Source of the DNA: JBHOQX01 sp042408595
Lineage (GTDB): Bacteria; Chloroflexota; Chloroflexia; Chloroflexales; Roseiflexaceae
Direction of reading: 5' to 3'
Assembly: GCA_042408595.1 (NCBI GenBank)
Contig: JBHOQX010000003.1
Span: forward strand, 1-64,000
Length of the DNA stretch: 64,000 bases
Positions 25,406 to 33,948 of this stretch are shown piece by piece (positions within the stretch are counted from its first letter, which is position 1; every line of letters starts with the position of its first letter). The notes beneath the pieces were generated by a model, which saw only the letters and a list, made by a program, of their open reading frames with translations, had not been told where the DNA came from and made no database searches. Made by a program: the position numbers and the translations under genes.

Positions 25406-26098
25406 GTGGCGCTGCTCAACCGGATCGCCGGGGCGACGGCCGAGCGGGCGCGTGGGGGGAGCGGGCAGGGGGCCGAGACACTGGCGGCGGCGCTGGTGCC
25501 GCTGCGGACGGCGCTGCGCGAGTGGTCGGTAGCCGCAGAGCTGCCGCCGTACGGTGTGCTGCTGGGGTGTTTCCAGGCGCTGCTGCGAGGACAGCTGGAG
25601 CAGCTGGAGCGGCTGCGGACGCGGCTGGACGAGGGGCGAGCGCAGGCATTGGCCGAAGTGGAGCGGCGGGCGGCGATGGACGAGGAGATCGGCCAGTTGG
25701 AGGGTTGGACACGGGGGGAGTTCGCCGACGAGGAGCCGCCGGCCAAGCAGGAAACGGCGGAAGCTCAGATCGCCAGGGTTGCGGAGCAGGCTATGACGGC
25801 CGCCAAGGAGGTACTGGCTGCCGACGGAGGGACGCGGGCGGCGCTGGCGACCCAGGTGGACGAGGCGGCAGCCTACTACGCCGAGGGCGAGGAGCCGGGC
25901 TCGCCATACGACGAGCTGGCGATGTTTCTGCGGGCGGTGGCAGCGTGGCTGCGCGACGTGCTCTACGAGCCCGAGGCGTTCCGCGCGCCGCAGACGACGG
26001 CGCAGGCGACCGAGGCGGCGCCAACGGGTGCGCACACGCGCGGCGATCTGGTCCGCGCGACACGCCTGCGCAGGACGCAGCGCGCCGGACTCGCCTAA
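25406..26098 (+). CDS. Helical protein of unknown function, in-frame continuation of the CHAT-TPR gene
   Basis: This 230-codon frame begins at GTG 25406 if it is separate, but the same frame is open all the way from the TAG (25346-25348) that ends the CHAT gene; AGGAGG at 25377-25382 is too far from this GTG. The product is Ala/Glu-rich and helical, with probable coiled coil at about 70-130 (QLEQLERLRTRLDEG, LAEVERRAAMDEEIGQLEG), and ends in an Arg-rich tail. No family is recognised. It is either the amputated C-terminal domain of the CHAT protein or a small partner translated by coupling. Confidence 0.6.
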   Translation: MALLNRIAGATAERARGGSGQGAETLAAALVPLRTALREWSVAAELPPYGVLLGCFQALLRGQLEQLERLRTRLDEGRAQALAEVERRAAMDEEIGQLEGWTRGEFADEEPPAKQETAEAQIARVAEQAMTAAKEVLAADGGTRAALATQVDEAAAYYAEGEEPGSPYDELAMFLRAVAAWLRDVLYEPEAFRAPQTTAQATEAAPTGAHTRGDLVRATRLRRTQRAGLA

Positions 26099-26300
26099 CT
26101 GGACGACCGTCACCGTGAACGCGCAGTGGTACGTCGTCGTGGTCGTCCTCGTGGTGCTCTTCCTCGGGAAAAGAGTTTCCACCAGATGAGAGAAGCATCC
26201 GCTCCGAGTGGTCCGGTGGCTGGGGGCAGTCCAGTTCACGTGGAACCCTGGACACACCGCGTGTGACCGCTTCCGACCGGCGGCGCGCCCGGGCCTGCGT

Positions 26301-26970
26301 TCAGCGCTCGCTTTTGACGACACGCGCAAGGTAGCACTCAAAGAGCGCCTCACGCTCCTCGGCTGTCATTATGCGCCCCTCTGCCTCGGGTGGGTCGGAC
26401 TCGGCGAAGGAAAGAACCTGCCCACGCTCCAGCTCGGCCGTGTCATAGTGGATGGCGACCACCACCTCGCTGCGGCCAAGCAGCGTAGTGATGCGCTCGG
26501 CCAGATAGTTGAGCGTGTCGCGGTGCTCGGTGAAGATCATCAGCTTCTGGCGCGGCGAGGGCGCCGGGCGGGCAACCTCGCGCACCTGGTACGGCTCGCG
26601 CTCCTCGGCCAGGCGGGTGGCGACCGCCGCCGGAGTGAAGATCTCGCCCGGCAGGCTGGCCAGCTCGCGCCACTTGCGATCCTCGCCGCTCTGCCGCACC
26701 GCCGGGGCCATGGCTTCAAGCCGCCGCAGGTTGGCGATCTCCAGCTTCAGCTCATCGATGGTGCGCGCCGCCGTTGCCTGATCGTGCACCTCTTCCTCGA
26801 CTTGCGCGACCTTCTGCTCCGGCGCGTCCTCGAGATCGTCGAGATCGTCGGCGTCGAGCAACCCTTCGGAGCCGAGCTCGACAGCGCCACGCTGTAAGAG
26901 TTGAAGCTCGCGCAGGCGCGGTGGTGCCAGCGCGCCCCGCGCCGTGAGGGTACAACCAATCTGGCGCATG
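26301..26970 (-). pseudogene. SNF2-type helicase remnant
   Basis: The minus-strand frame reads LRELQLLQRGAVEL, an acidic linker, DRKWRELASLPGEIFTP and QKLMIFTEHRDTLNYLAERI, the start of the second RecA-like domain of large SNF2-family helicases of the kind found in defence loci. After VVVAIH the expected motifs V and VI are absent and a different tail (TAEEREALFECYLARVVKSE) follows, implying an internal deletion. The N-terminal ATPase lobe with Walker A is also missing. Confidence 0.65.
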
Positions 26971-27198
26971 GTAGATCGGCATCGTGACGGTTCTGTGATC
27001 AAAGCGATGACGATCGATAAGCGATTGGTTATCTGCGCGGCGGGTACGACCGGGCGCCGTACCGTCGGCATGTACGACCTGCCGCCGCACGCGCTGTCAG
27101 CTTCCTGTCATCCACAGCGCGCCGGATTTCCGCTAGGATAGACATCCGCACATCTGTGCTGGCGGAAGCAGTGGACCACATCTTACGTGAGGTGGCAG

Positions 27199-27975
27199 AT
27201 GACAACGCGCTCAGGCGGCGAGCGTGCATCCGTGCTCGCCCAACTGATGACCGTAGCCCAGCGGCGGTGGGGCGCGCGCGCCCTCGGCCGCGGCCTGGCC
27301 CTGCCGGCTGGCCACCCGCCGCTCCCCACCGGTGTCGCGCCGCTCGATGCCCTGCTGGGTGGCGGGCTGCCCGCCGGCGGGATCACTGAGGTCCTGGGCC
27401 GGCCGACCTCTGGCGCGTCCACGCTGGCGCTCCACGTTGTGGCCCAGGCGCAGGCCCGCGGCCAGTTGGTGGCCGTCGTCGACCTGGCCGGCCGCTTCCA
27501 TCCGGCCTACGCCGCAGCCTGCGGCGTCGATCTGGCGTCGCTGCTGCTCGTCCGCCCGGCCAGCGCCGCCGACGCGCTGGCGCTGGTCGCCGGGTTGATC
27601 GATCTTGCCCTCGGCCTGATCGTCGTGCCGGCGCTCGCGGCGCTGCACCAGACCGCCGACGGGCAGCGGCGCCTCGCCCAGGCGCTGCCGCGCTGGCAGC
27701 GGGCGCTGGCCGGCGCCCCGACCGTCGTCCTGGCGCTGACGTACCTGCCCTACCCCCCGCCGCTGGTTGCCCGGCTGGCCGGCCACGGGTCGGCGCTGGC
27801 GCTCGCCGCCCCGCTGCGGCTGCACATCGCCCGCCAGGGCTGGAGCCTGCACGACCCGGGCACGCCGCAGTGCCACGCCCAGGTCACCGTGCTGCGCCGG
27901 CGCGGCGCGCCCGACCAGACCACCTGCCCACTGACGCTGGCCCTGCCGATCGACTGCGACGCGGAGGGTGTATGA
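27199..27975 (+). CDS. imuA: ImuA-like RecA-fold protein of the translesion mutasome
   Basis: A 258-residue protein starting at ATG 27199 after GAGGTGG. TGVAPLDALLGGGLPAGGITEVLG is the RecA/ImuA entry. The P-loop position reads GRPTSGAST (67-75), where the Walker A lysine is replaced by alanine, so ATP hydrolysis is doubtful. The C-terminus ends in the ATGA overlap with the next gene. ImuA works with ImuB and DnaE2 in SOS-induced mutagenic bypass of DNA lesions. No LexA consensus box was found upstream; a GCACATCTGTGC palindrome lies at 27148-27159. Confidence 0.85.
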   Translation: MTTRSGGERASVLAQLMTVAQRRWGARALGRGLALPAGHPPLPTGVAPLDALLGGGLPAGGITEVLGRPTSGASTLALHVVAQAQARGQLVAVVDLAGRFHPAYAAACGVDLASLLLVRPASAADALALVAGLIDLALGLIVVPALAALHQTADGQRRLAQALPRWQRALAGAPTVVLALTYLPYPPPLVARLAGHGSALALAAPLRLHIARQGWSLHDPGTPQCHAQVTVLRRRGAPDQTTCPLTLALPIDCDAEGV

Positions 27976-29171
27976 CCTGGTATGCCACCCTGCTTGCGCC
28001 CCAGCTACCGATCTCCGTCGCCCGGCGGGACGACCCGGCGCTGGCGCGCCGCCCGCTGCTGATCTACGACGCGGCCAGCCCGCGCCCGGTGGTGACTGCC
28101 GCTTCGGCCGACAGTGGGATAGCACCAGGGATGGCGCTGTGCCACGCGCGCCTCCGGTGCCCGGACGCCCGCTGCCGCCCGGCCGACCCGGCGGCGCTGG
28201 ACGCGGCGGTCGGTGCGCTGCGCGCTGTCCTGGCGCAGGTCAGTCCAACGGTGACGGTGGACAGCACCACACCGGATGCACGTCTCACCGGCGATCTCGG
28301 GCGGTGGGCCCTGCCGGACATCCTGGCGCAGGCGGCCGCGCTCGTGCAGCGCGCCGAGGCGGCGGTCCATCTCCCGCTCGCGCTCGGCGTCGCGGCCTGT
28401 CCGCTCGTGGCGGGCATCGCCGCGGCGGTCGCCGGCGGCGGGCGCGCGCTGGTGGTGTCGCCTGGTCAGGAGGCGCGCTTCCTGGCGCCCCAGCCGGTTG
28501 CGCGGCTCCCCATCGCGCCCGAACTGGCGGCGCGCCTGGCCGGGTTCGGCCTTGATCGGATCGGCCGCCTCGCGGCCCTGCCGCGCGACGCGCTCGAGGC
28601 GCAGTTCGGTGCGCTCGGCGGGACGCTCGCGGCGCTGGCGCGCGGGCTGGACCCGACACCGCGCCCGCCGCCTGCCCCGGAACGCCAGCTCGCGCTCCGG
28701 TGGGTGCCCCACACACCTGTCTGCGACCGGCGGACCGTCGCGCACGGCCTGGCGCAGTTGGCCGACGGTCTGGCCACGCGGCTCGCGCGGCGCGGCTGGG
28801 CCGCGGCGCATGTCACCCTCACCATCACCCCTGACGCGGGCGCCCCGATCGTCGGCGCGCGGGCGCTAGACCCGCCGACCGCCCAGGCCGCCCGCCTGCG
28901 CACAACGCTGGACGCGCTCTGCGACGCCGGCGCGCCGCGCGCCGTAGCGGCGCTCGCCGTGCGGGTCCACGCCACGACCCCGCCGGCCACGCGCCAGTTG
29001 TCGCTCTTCGCCGCTGATCAGGCCGCCGCAGCAGCCCGGCGCGCCGGCCTGGCCCGCCTGGCCGCGCGCTATCCCGGCCGGCTGCTGCGGGTGGCCGCCG
29101 ACCCCGGCGCGGTGTTGGCCAGCCAGCGGGTGCAGGTCATGGCCTGGGACGACGATGGCACTGCTGTTTGA
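27972..29171 (+). CDS. imuB: ImuB-like Y-family polymerase homologue
   Basis: A 399-residue protein starting within the ATGA overlap with imuA. The N-terminal half follows the Y-family fold (SADSGIAPGMALCHARLRCPDA, then a palm-like LGVAACPLVAGIAAAVAGGG and HhH region FGLDRIGRLAALPRDALEAQFG). The catalytic acidic residues of active Y polymerases are not evident, as usual for ImuB. A beta-clamp binding motif QLSLF is at residues 342-346. ImuB is the hub that ties DnaE2 and ImuA to the sliding clamp. Confidence 0.9.
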   Translation: MTWYATLLAPQLPISVARRDDPALARRPLLIYDAASPRPVVTAASADSGIAPGMALCHARLRCPDARCRPADPAALDAAVGALRAVLAQVSPTVTVDSTTPDARLTGDLGRWALPDILAQAAALVQRAEAAVHLPLALGVAACPLVAGIAAAVAGGGRALVVSPGQEARFLAPQPVARLPIAPELAARLAGFGLDRIGRLAALPRDALEAQFGALGGTLAALARGLDPTPRPPPAPERQLALRWVPHTPVCDRRTVAHGLAQLADGLATRLARRGWAAAHVTLTITPDAGAPIVGARALDPPTAQAARLRTTLDALCDAGAPRAVAALAVRVHATTPPATRQLSLFAADQAAAAARRAGLARLAARYPGRLLRVAADPGAVLASQRVQVMAWDDDGTAV

Positions 29172-29406
29172 CCCAACCCCGATCCAGGTGACGAGCGATG
29201 CGCAGGCGACGCCGCGCCGTTTTACCATCCGCCAGCGGGTCTTCACGGTCGCGCAGGTGCTGGAGCGCAGCCGGCTGGATGTCGGCCTGTGGCGCTGGCG
29301 GGTCATCCGCGAGTACTTCACCCTGCTGACCGACCGTGGGCTGCTGGTCGTCATCTACCGGGATGTCCGCGGCGGGCAGTGGTACCTGGATCAGGTGCTG
29401 GATTGA
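29155..29406 (+). CDS. DUF6504-like small protein of the mutasome operon
   Basis: An 83-residue protein whose start overlaps the imuB 3' end by 17 bp in another frame. The core RRFTIRQRVFTVAQVLERSRLDVGLWRWRVIREYFTLL followed by YRDVRGGQWYLDQVLD resembles DUF6504, a small family found beside imuB and dnaE2 in actinobacteria. Its function is not established. Tight packing between imuB and dnaE2 suggests co-translation. Confidence 0.75.
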   Translation: MALLFDPTPIQVTSDAQATPRRFTIRQRVFTVAQVLERSRLDVGLWRWRVIREYFTLLTDRGLLVVIYRDVRGGQWYLDQVLD

Positions 29407-29416
29407 GCGCCACGCC

Positions 29417-32413
29417 ATGCCGATCGCCTATGCCGAGCTGCACACCCACTCGTGCTACAGCCTGCTCGATGGCGTCGCCACGCCGGCGGCGCTGGTCGCA
29501 CGCGCTGCCTGGCTGGAGCTGCCGGCCCTGGCCCTGACCGACCACGACGCGGTCTACGGCGTCGTGCCGTTCGTCACTGCCGCCCGGGCCCATGGCATCC
29601 GCCCGATCCTGGGCGCCGAGCTGACCTTCACCACCGGCCATCATCTGACGCTGCTCGTAGCCAATGCGTGCGGCTGGGCCCATCTCTGCACGCTGATCAG
29701 CCGTGCCCGGGCCAACGCGCCGAAGGGCCAGGCGGCGCTCGCCTGGCGCGACCTGCCGGGCCACACCGAGGGGCTGATCTGCCTCTCCGGCTGCCGGCGC
29801 GGGCCGGTCGCCGCCGCGTTGCGGCGAATGGACACGGCCGGCGCGGCGCGGGCCGCGACCTGGCTGCGCGACCAGTTCGGGCCGGCGCGCTGCTGGATCG
29901 AACTCCAGCACCACCTGCTGCCGGGCGATGGCACGCTGGTACGCGCGCTCGCCGAGCTGGCCCGGTACATCGGTGTCGGCTGCGTGGTGACCAACAATGT
30001 CCACTACGTCCACCGCGCCGGGCATGAGCTGCGCCAGGTGCTGCAGGCCATCCGCCAGGGCACGAAACTGACGCCGGCAACGCTCCGGCGGCGCATCTCG
30101 TCGGAAGCCTATCTCAAGCGCGGCGCGCAGTTTCTGCCGTTTCTGGCCGACTACTCCACGGCGCTGGCGAACACGCTCCGGATCGCCGAACAGTGCGCCT
30201 TCGAGCTCCACTACGGCGTGCAGGACCTGCCGCCGTTCCCCACCCCACACGGCTACGATGCGATAAGCTATCTGCGCGAGCGCTGCCTGGCCGCCCTGCC
30301 CGTCCGATATCCCGGCGAGCGCGAGCGTGCGGCGCGGCAACTCGCCCACGAATTGCGCATCATCGCGCAAGCAAACCTGGCTAACTATTTCCTGATCGTC
30401 TGGGACATCGTCCGCGAGGCGCGCCAGCGCGGCATCCGCTGCCAGGGGCGCGGCTCGGCGGCCAATAGCCTGGTCGCCTACCTGCTCGGCATCAGCCCGA
30501 TTGACCCGCTGCAGTACGACCTGGTCTTCGAGCGCTTTCTCTCCCCGGAGCGCCGCGCACCCCCTGATATCGATCTGGATCTGGCCGGTGACCGGCGCGA
30601 GGAGATCATCCAATACGTCTACCGCACCTACGGCCCGGCCCACGTCGCGATGGCCTGCACGTTTGTGACCTTTGGCGAGCGCAGCGCCCGCCGTGACAGC
30701 GCCCACGTCCTCGACCTGCCGCCGGCGGCGCACTGCGACAGCGACCCCGCGCCCGATAGCCCGCAGGCGCTGGCGGCGGCGCTCGGGCGCGAGCTGTGTG
30801 GGTTGCCGCGGCATCTCGGCCAGCACAACGGCGGGATGGTGCTGACCGCCGCGCCGCTCGCCGAACGAGTCGCCACCGAGCCGGCGGCGATGCCGGGGCG
30901 GGTGGTCGTGCAGTGGGATAAAGAGGCGCTGGAGGCGGTCGGCCTGGTCAAGATCGACCTGCTCGGCCTGCGCATGCTGGCGGTGCTGAGCGAAGCGGAG
31001 CAGGTGCTGGCGGATGCCGGCACGCCGGTCGACCTCGACCGCCTGACCTTCGATGACCCAGCGGTCTACGCCATGATGGCGGCCGCGGACACCATCGGCG
31101 TGTTCCAGGTCGAAAGCCGGGCGCAAGCCCAGGTGCTGCCGCGCCTCATGCCGACCTGTTTTGCGGACCTGATCGTCGCGATCTCCCTCATCCGCCCCGG
31201 GCCGATTCAGGGGGAGATGGTGCATCCGTATCTGCGCCGGCGGATGGGGGTCGAGCCCGTGACCTACCCGCATCCGCGGCTGCGGCCTGCGCTGGAGGAG
31301 ACGCTAGGCGTCATCCTATTTCAGGAGCAGGTCATCAAGGTGGCGCGCGACCTGGCCGGGTTCACGCCCGGGCAGGGCGAGCAGTTGCGCCGCGCGCTCG
31401 GCTCGGGGCGCGGCCCGGCGGCCATCGCCCCATGGCGCGACGCCTTCCACGCCGGGGCCGCGGCGCGGGGCGTGCCGCCAGCGGTGGCGGAGGGCGTCTT
31501 CCGACAGTTGGCGGCGTTCGGCAGCTATGCCTTCCCCAAGTCGCACGCCGCGGCGTTCGCGGTGATTGTCTACCAGTCGGCCTGGCTGAAGCGCTACCAC
31601 CCGGCGGCGCTGCTGGTCGGGCTGCTCAACCAGCAGCCGATGGGGTGCTGGCCGCCGTCCATCCTGGTGCGCGACGCGCAGCGCCACGGCGTGTCGGTGC
31701 TTCCGCTCGACCTGGCGGCCAGCGACGCGCGCTGCACGCTGGAAGAGGGGGCGGTGCGACTGGGGTTCACCACGGTGCGTGGCCTGGGGGCAGATGGCGC
31801 GCAGCGGATCGTCGCGGCCCGGCGCGCGCGCCCGTTCAGCGACCTGGCCGACCTCTGCCGCCGCACCCGCCTGCCGCGCCGGCTGGTCGCGGCGCTCATC
31901 CAGGCCGGGGCGTGCGACGGCTGGGGGCTGGCGCGGCGCACGCTCCTCTGGCAGCTCGGGACGCTGCGCTCCGCCGAGGACGAACTGGACCTGCCGATCC
32001 CCGGCAGTGCGGTCGAGCTGCCCGACGACAGCGCGGCAGAAGCCCAGGCGGCGCAGGGGCGTGTGCTCGGCGTGGCCTGCGGCGCGCACCCGCTGGCCCG
32101 CTGGCGCGCCGCGCTTACCGCCCAGGGCTACCGTAGCAGCGCGCAGCTGGCGGCGACGCCGGCCGGCCAGGCGGTGGTCGTGATCGGGACGATCGCCATG
32201 GCGCAGCAGCCACCGACCGCGAAGGGGTTCGCCTTCCTGACGCTGGAGGATGAGGAGGGGATGATACAGGTGATCCTCCGGCCGGCAATCGCCGCCGCGT
32301 GCCGCGCACCGCGTTCCCACACCGGGCTGCTGGAAGTCCACGGCATCGTCCAGCGCGAGGCGGGCATCGTGCACGTGCGGGCGACGCGGCTCATCCCGCG
32401 GGCGGTGGAGTGA
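29417..32413 (+). CDS. dnaE2: Error-prone DNA polymerase DnaE2
   Basis: A 998-residue C-family polymerase starting at ATG 29417, 10 bp after the DUF6504 stop. The PHP domain begins with ELHTHSCYSLLDG (H9, H11). The catalytic palm aspartates are in PPDIDLDLAGDRRE (384-388). KSHAAAFAVIVYQSAWLKRYHP in the fingers and a C-terminal OB fold (VVVIGTIAMAQQ, FAFLTLEDEEGMIQVIL) complete the DnaE2 arrangement; the length is shorter than replicative DnaE1. With ImuA/ImuB it inserts nucleotides opposite damage. It ends the operon; no gene follows for about 900 bp. Confidence 0.95.
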   Translation: MPIAYAELHTHSCYSLLDGVATPAALVARAAWLELPALALTDHDAVYGVVPFVTAARAHGIRPILGAELTFTTGHHLTLLVANACGWAHLCTLISRARANAPKGQAALAWRDLPGHTEGLICLSGCRRGPVAAALRRMDTAGAARAATWLRDQFGPARCWIELQHHLLPGDGTLVRALAELARYIGVGCVVTNNVHYVHRAGHELRQVLQAIRQGTKLTPATLRRRISSEAYLKRGAQFLPFLADYSTALANTLRIAEQCAFELHYGVQDLPPFPTPHGYDAISYLRERCLAALPVRYPGERERAARQLAHELRIIAQANLANYFLIVWDIVREARQRGIRCQGRGSAANSLVAYLLGISPIDPLQYDLVFERFLSPERRAPPDIDLDLAGDRREEIIQYVYRTYGPAHVAMACTFVTFGERSARRDSAHVLDLPPAAHCDSDPAPDSPQALAAALGRELCGLPRHLGQHNGGMVLTAAPLAERVATEPAAMPGRVVVQWDKEALEAVGLVKIDLLGLRMLAVLSEAEQVLADAGTPVDLDRLTFDDPAVYAMMAAADTIGVFQVESRAQAQVLPRLMPTCFADLIVAISLIRPGPIQGEMVHPYLRRRMGVEPVTYPHPRLRPALEETLGVILFQEQVIKVARDLAGFTPGQGEQLRRALGSGRGPAAIAPWRDAFHAGAAARGVPPAVAEGVFRQLAAFGSYAFPKSHAAAFAVIVYQSAWLKRYHPAALLVGLLNQQPMGCWPPSILVRDAQRHGVSVLPLDLAASDARCTLEEGAVRLGFTTVRGLGADGAQRIVAARRARPFSDLADLCRRTRLPRRLVAALIQAGACDGWGLARRTLLWQLGTLRSAEDELDLPIPGSAVELPDDSAAEAQAAQGRVLGVACGAHPLARWRAALTAQGYRSSAQLAATPAGQAVVVIGTIAMAQQPPTAKGFAFLTLEDEEGMIQVILRPAIAAACRAPRSHTGLLEVHGIVQREAGIVHVRATRLIPRAVE

Positions 32414-33309
32414 GGGGCTATCCGTGGGTAGCGCGGCCGACTGGCCTGCGCTCCTATGCCCCGGCGATGATAGCGAGGATGCGGCGGACGCATGCGCACC
32501 TCAGCCTCGTACCGAGCGCTGTCACGGAGGACGGAACGGCGCTCGTAGGACGTTCGCCGGCCATCTCGACGAGTGCGGGAGAGCAAACACAGCCGGCAGT
32601 AGCCTCGACAAGCTACCGCCGGGTGTGGCTGTGCCGTTGCCCCGTTCCGTGCGCCGGCCCGAGAGCCGTCCCACCCGCGCGGCAGGAAAGCAGTGCCAAG
32701 GCTTCCAGCCGCTCGCGCAGATAGCCGCGCGCAGCCAGCTTATCACGCAGGTGGCTGTCGTGCAGCTCGACGACCATCAGGCCCAGGGTCGTTTCCGGGT
32801 AGCAGCGCCGCCTCCTAGCGTGCTCCGGCGTCAGCCGATGCACGCCGCCGACGAACTCGACGGCGATGCGGGCGACCGGCAGCAGCACATCGCACAGGTA
32901 GGGACCAGCATAGGCTTCGGCGCCGGCATGTATCCGTCATGGTCGCCTGACGCGCGTCGAGCGAATGGACGCAGAAATCGAAAGTCATCGGGCAGTTGAA
33001 TGCGGGACAGGCTCGCAGTGGCTTTCAAGCCGTCCCGAAAGCGCTGAAGCTTGGATCTATCTTGTTCTATCGACATCTTTATCAAACGCATTCATCCTTC
33101 TGTCTGGTTTCCGCATAGACTCTGAGAGGAACAAATGCAAGCTCTGCGCGAGATCGCTCGCGGATCGATCAACCCGCCGGATCTGCGTTACTATTTTGTG
33201 GCTATTTCCACCCTCAGCGTTCCATCTGCATCGATCGACCTTCATCCTTTTCGCGTCCGTGCTACAATAGGAACGGGATTATGTTCTGGTGTAACAGAAG
33301 CAGGCGGTG
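32414..33309. other. Gap with decayed gene fragments
   Basis: About 900 bp after dnaE2. A DUF559-like nuclease fragment is visible on the minus strand (32613-32930); a further minus-strand frame to 33091 may be its decayed 5' part. The remainder, at about 32930-33309, becomes AT-richer and shows no other recognisable gene. GTGCTACAATAGG (about 33259) just upstream of the antitoxin-like gene may contain a -10 box TACAAT. Confidence 0.5.
32613..32930 (-). pseudogene. DUF559-like endonuclease fragment with lost catalytic Asp
   Basis: The frame reads AYAGPYLCDVLLPVARIAVEFVGGVHRLTPEHARRR, which parallels the DUF559/Vsr-fold pattern GPYIVDFL-PEARLVVEvDGgqH, then TLGLMVVELHDSHLRDKLAARGYLRERLEAL, matching the G-VLRF-N-eV---L pattern. 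The Asp of the E-x-D-G motif is replaced by Val. The 5' part lies in other frames. It is probably dead. Confidence 0.45.
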
Positions 33310-33780
33310 ATGGCGACCGAAACGCTGACCATCCAGGTTCCCGAGCCGCTCTACCGCCGGCTGGAGCAGCTTGCAGCCTTGAGTGGCCAGCCACTCGAAA
33401 ACCTGATCACACAGACATTGTCGGCAAGCATTCCGCCGCTCCCCGAGGACCTACCGTCACCCACGCGCGACGCGCTGATGTCCCTCGAGGCCCTGAACGA
33501 TGATGACCTATGGCAGATTGTGCGCAGCGGCGTTCCTGAAGCGGAATACGAGCAATGTGCCGAGCTACGAGCGAAGCACCGCGCAGGTACGCTCGGGCCG
33601 GACGAGCAGGCGACCCTCGAGCGCCTTACCCGAGGCCAACCTGCGGACGCTGCGCAAGGCATACGCGGTGGCACGACTGTGCGCGAGAACCTCTGCCTCG
33701 CCTGCACCCGCTGCAACGACTTCAAGGGAGACCGGACCGAGGGTGTAGAGCCGGAGACAGGTGAAACGGTGCCGCGCATG
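33310..33780 (+). pseudogene. Antitoxin-like gene fused by frameshift/deletion to an HNH endonuclease fragment
   Basis: Starting at ATG 33310, TETLTIQVPEPLYRRLEQLAALSGQPLENLI and the following acidic helical part match RHH-like antitoxin-type proteins usually found just before an HNH nuclease gene. At about 33630 the expected ending (LRTLRKAYAVARL) continues in the +1 frame. The first frame then runs into TVRENLCLACTRCNDFKGDRTEGVEPETGETVP, the zinc/HNH core of the usual partner nuclease. So the junction between the two genes is deleted and both are broken. Confidence 0.65.
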
Positions 33781-33948
33781 CCATACGTACGCCAGAGAGA
33801 CCTGTCGAAAAGGGGTAGAGCTCACGGTCGCCTGATCTGGGAGCGCAGATGTCTGGCCTGCCACGCGCCTGGACGGGCGTGATGCCCGTGATCCCAGGTG
33901 CGCCCCATGCGAGCCGTTGCCACTACCCGAAAAGGAGCGTATGAGCCT

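Noticed and set aside
26115..26189. A 24-codon hydrophobic peptide (VVVVVLVVLFLG core) after the helical CHAT-linked frame
   Set aside because: GTG start without a ribosome binding site and repetitive GTCGTC/GTGGTC DNA; likely chance.
29351..31273. A 640-codon open frame antisense to dnaE2
   Set aside because: It is the mirror of a strongly biased GC-rich gene; its product is Arg/Gln/His-rich, matches no family and has no ribosome binding site. Similar antisense frames over dnaX, malQ and the P450 gene were dropped for the same reason.
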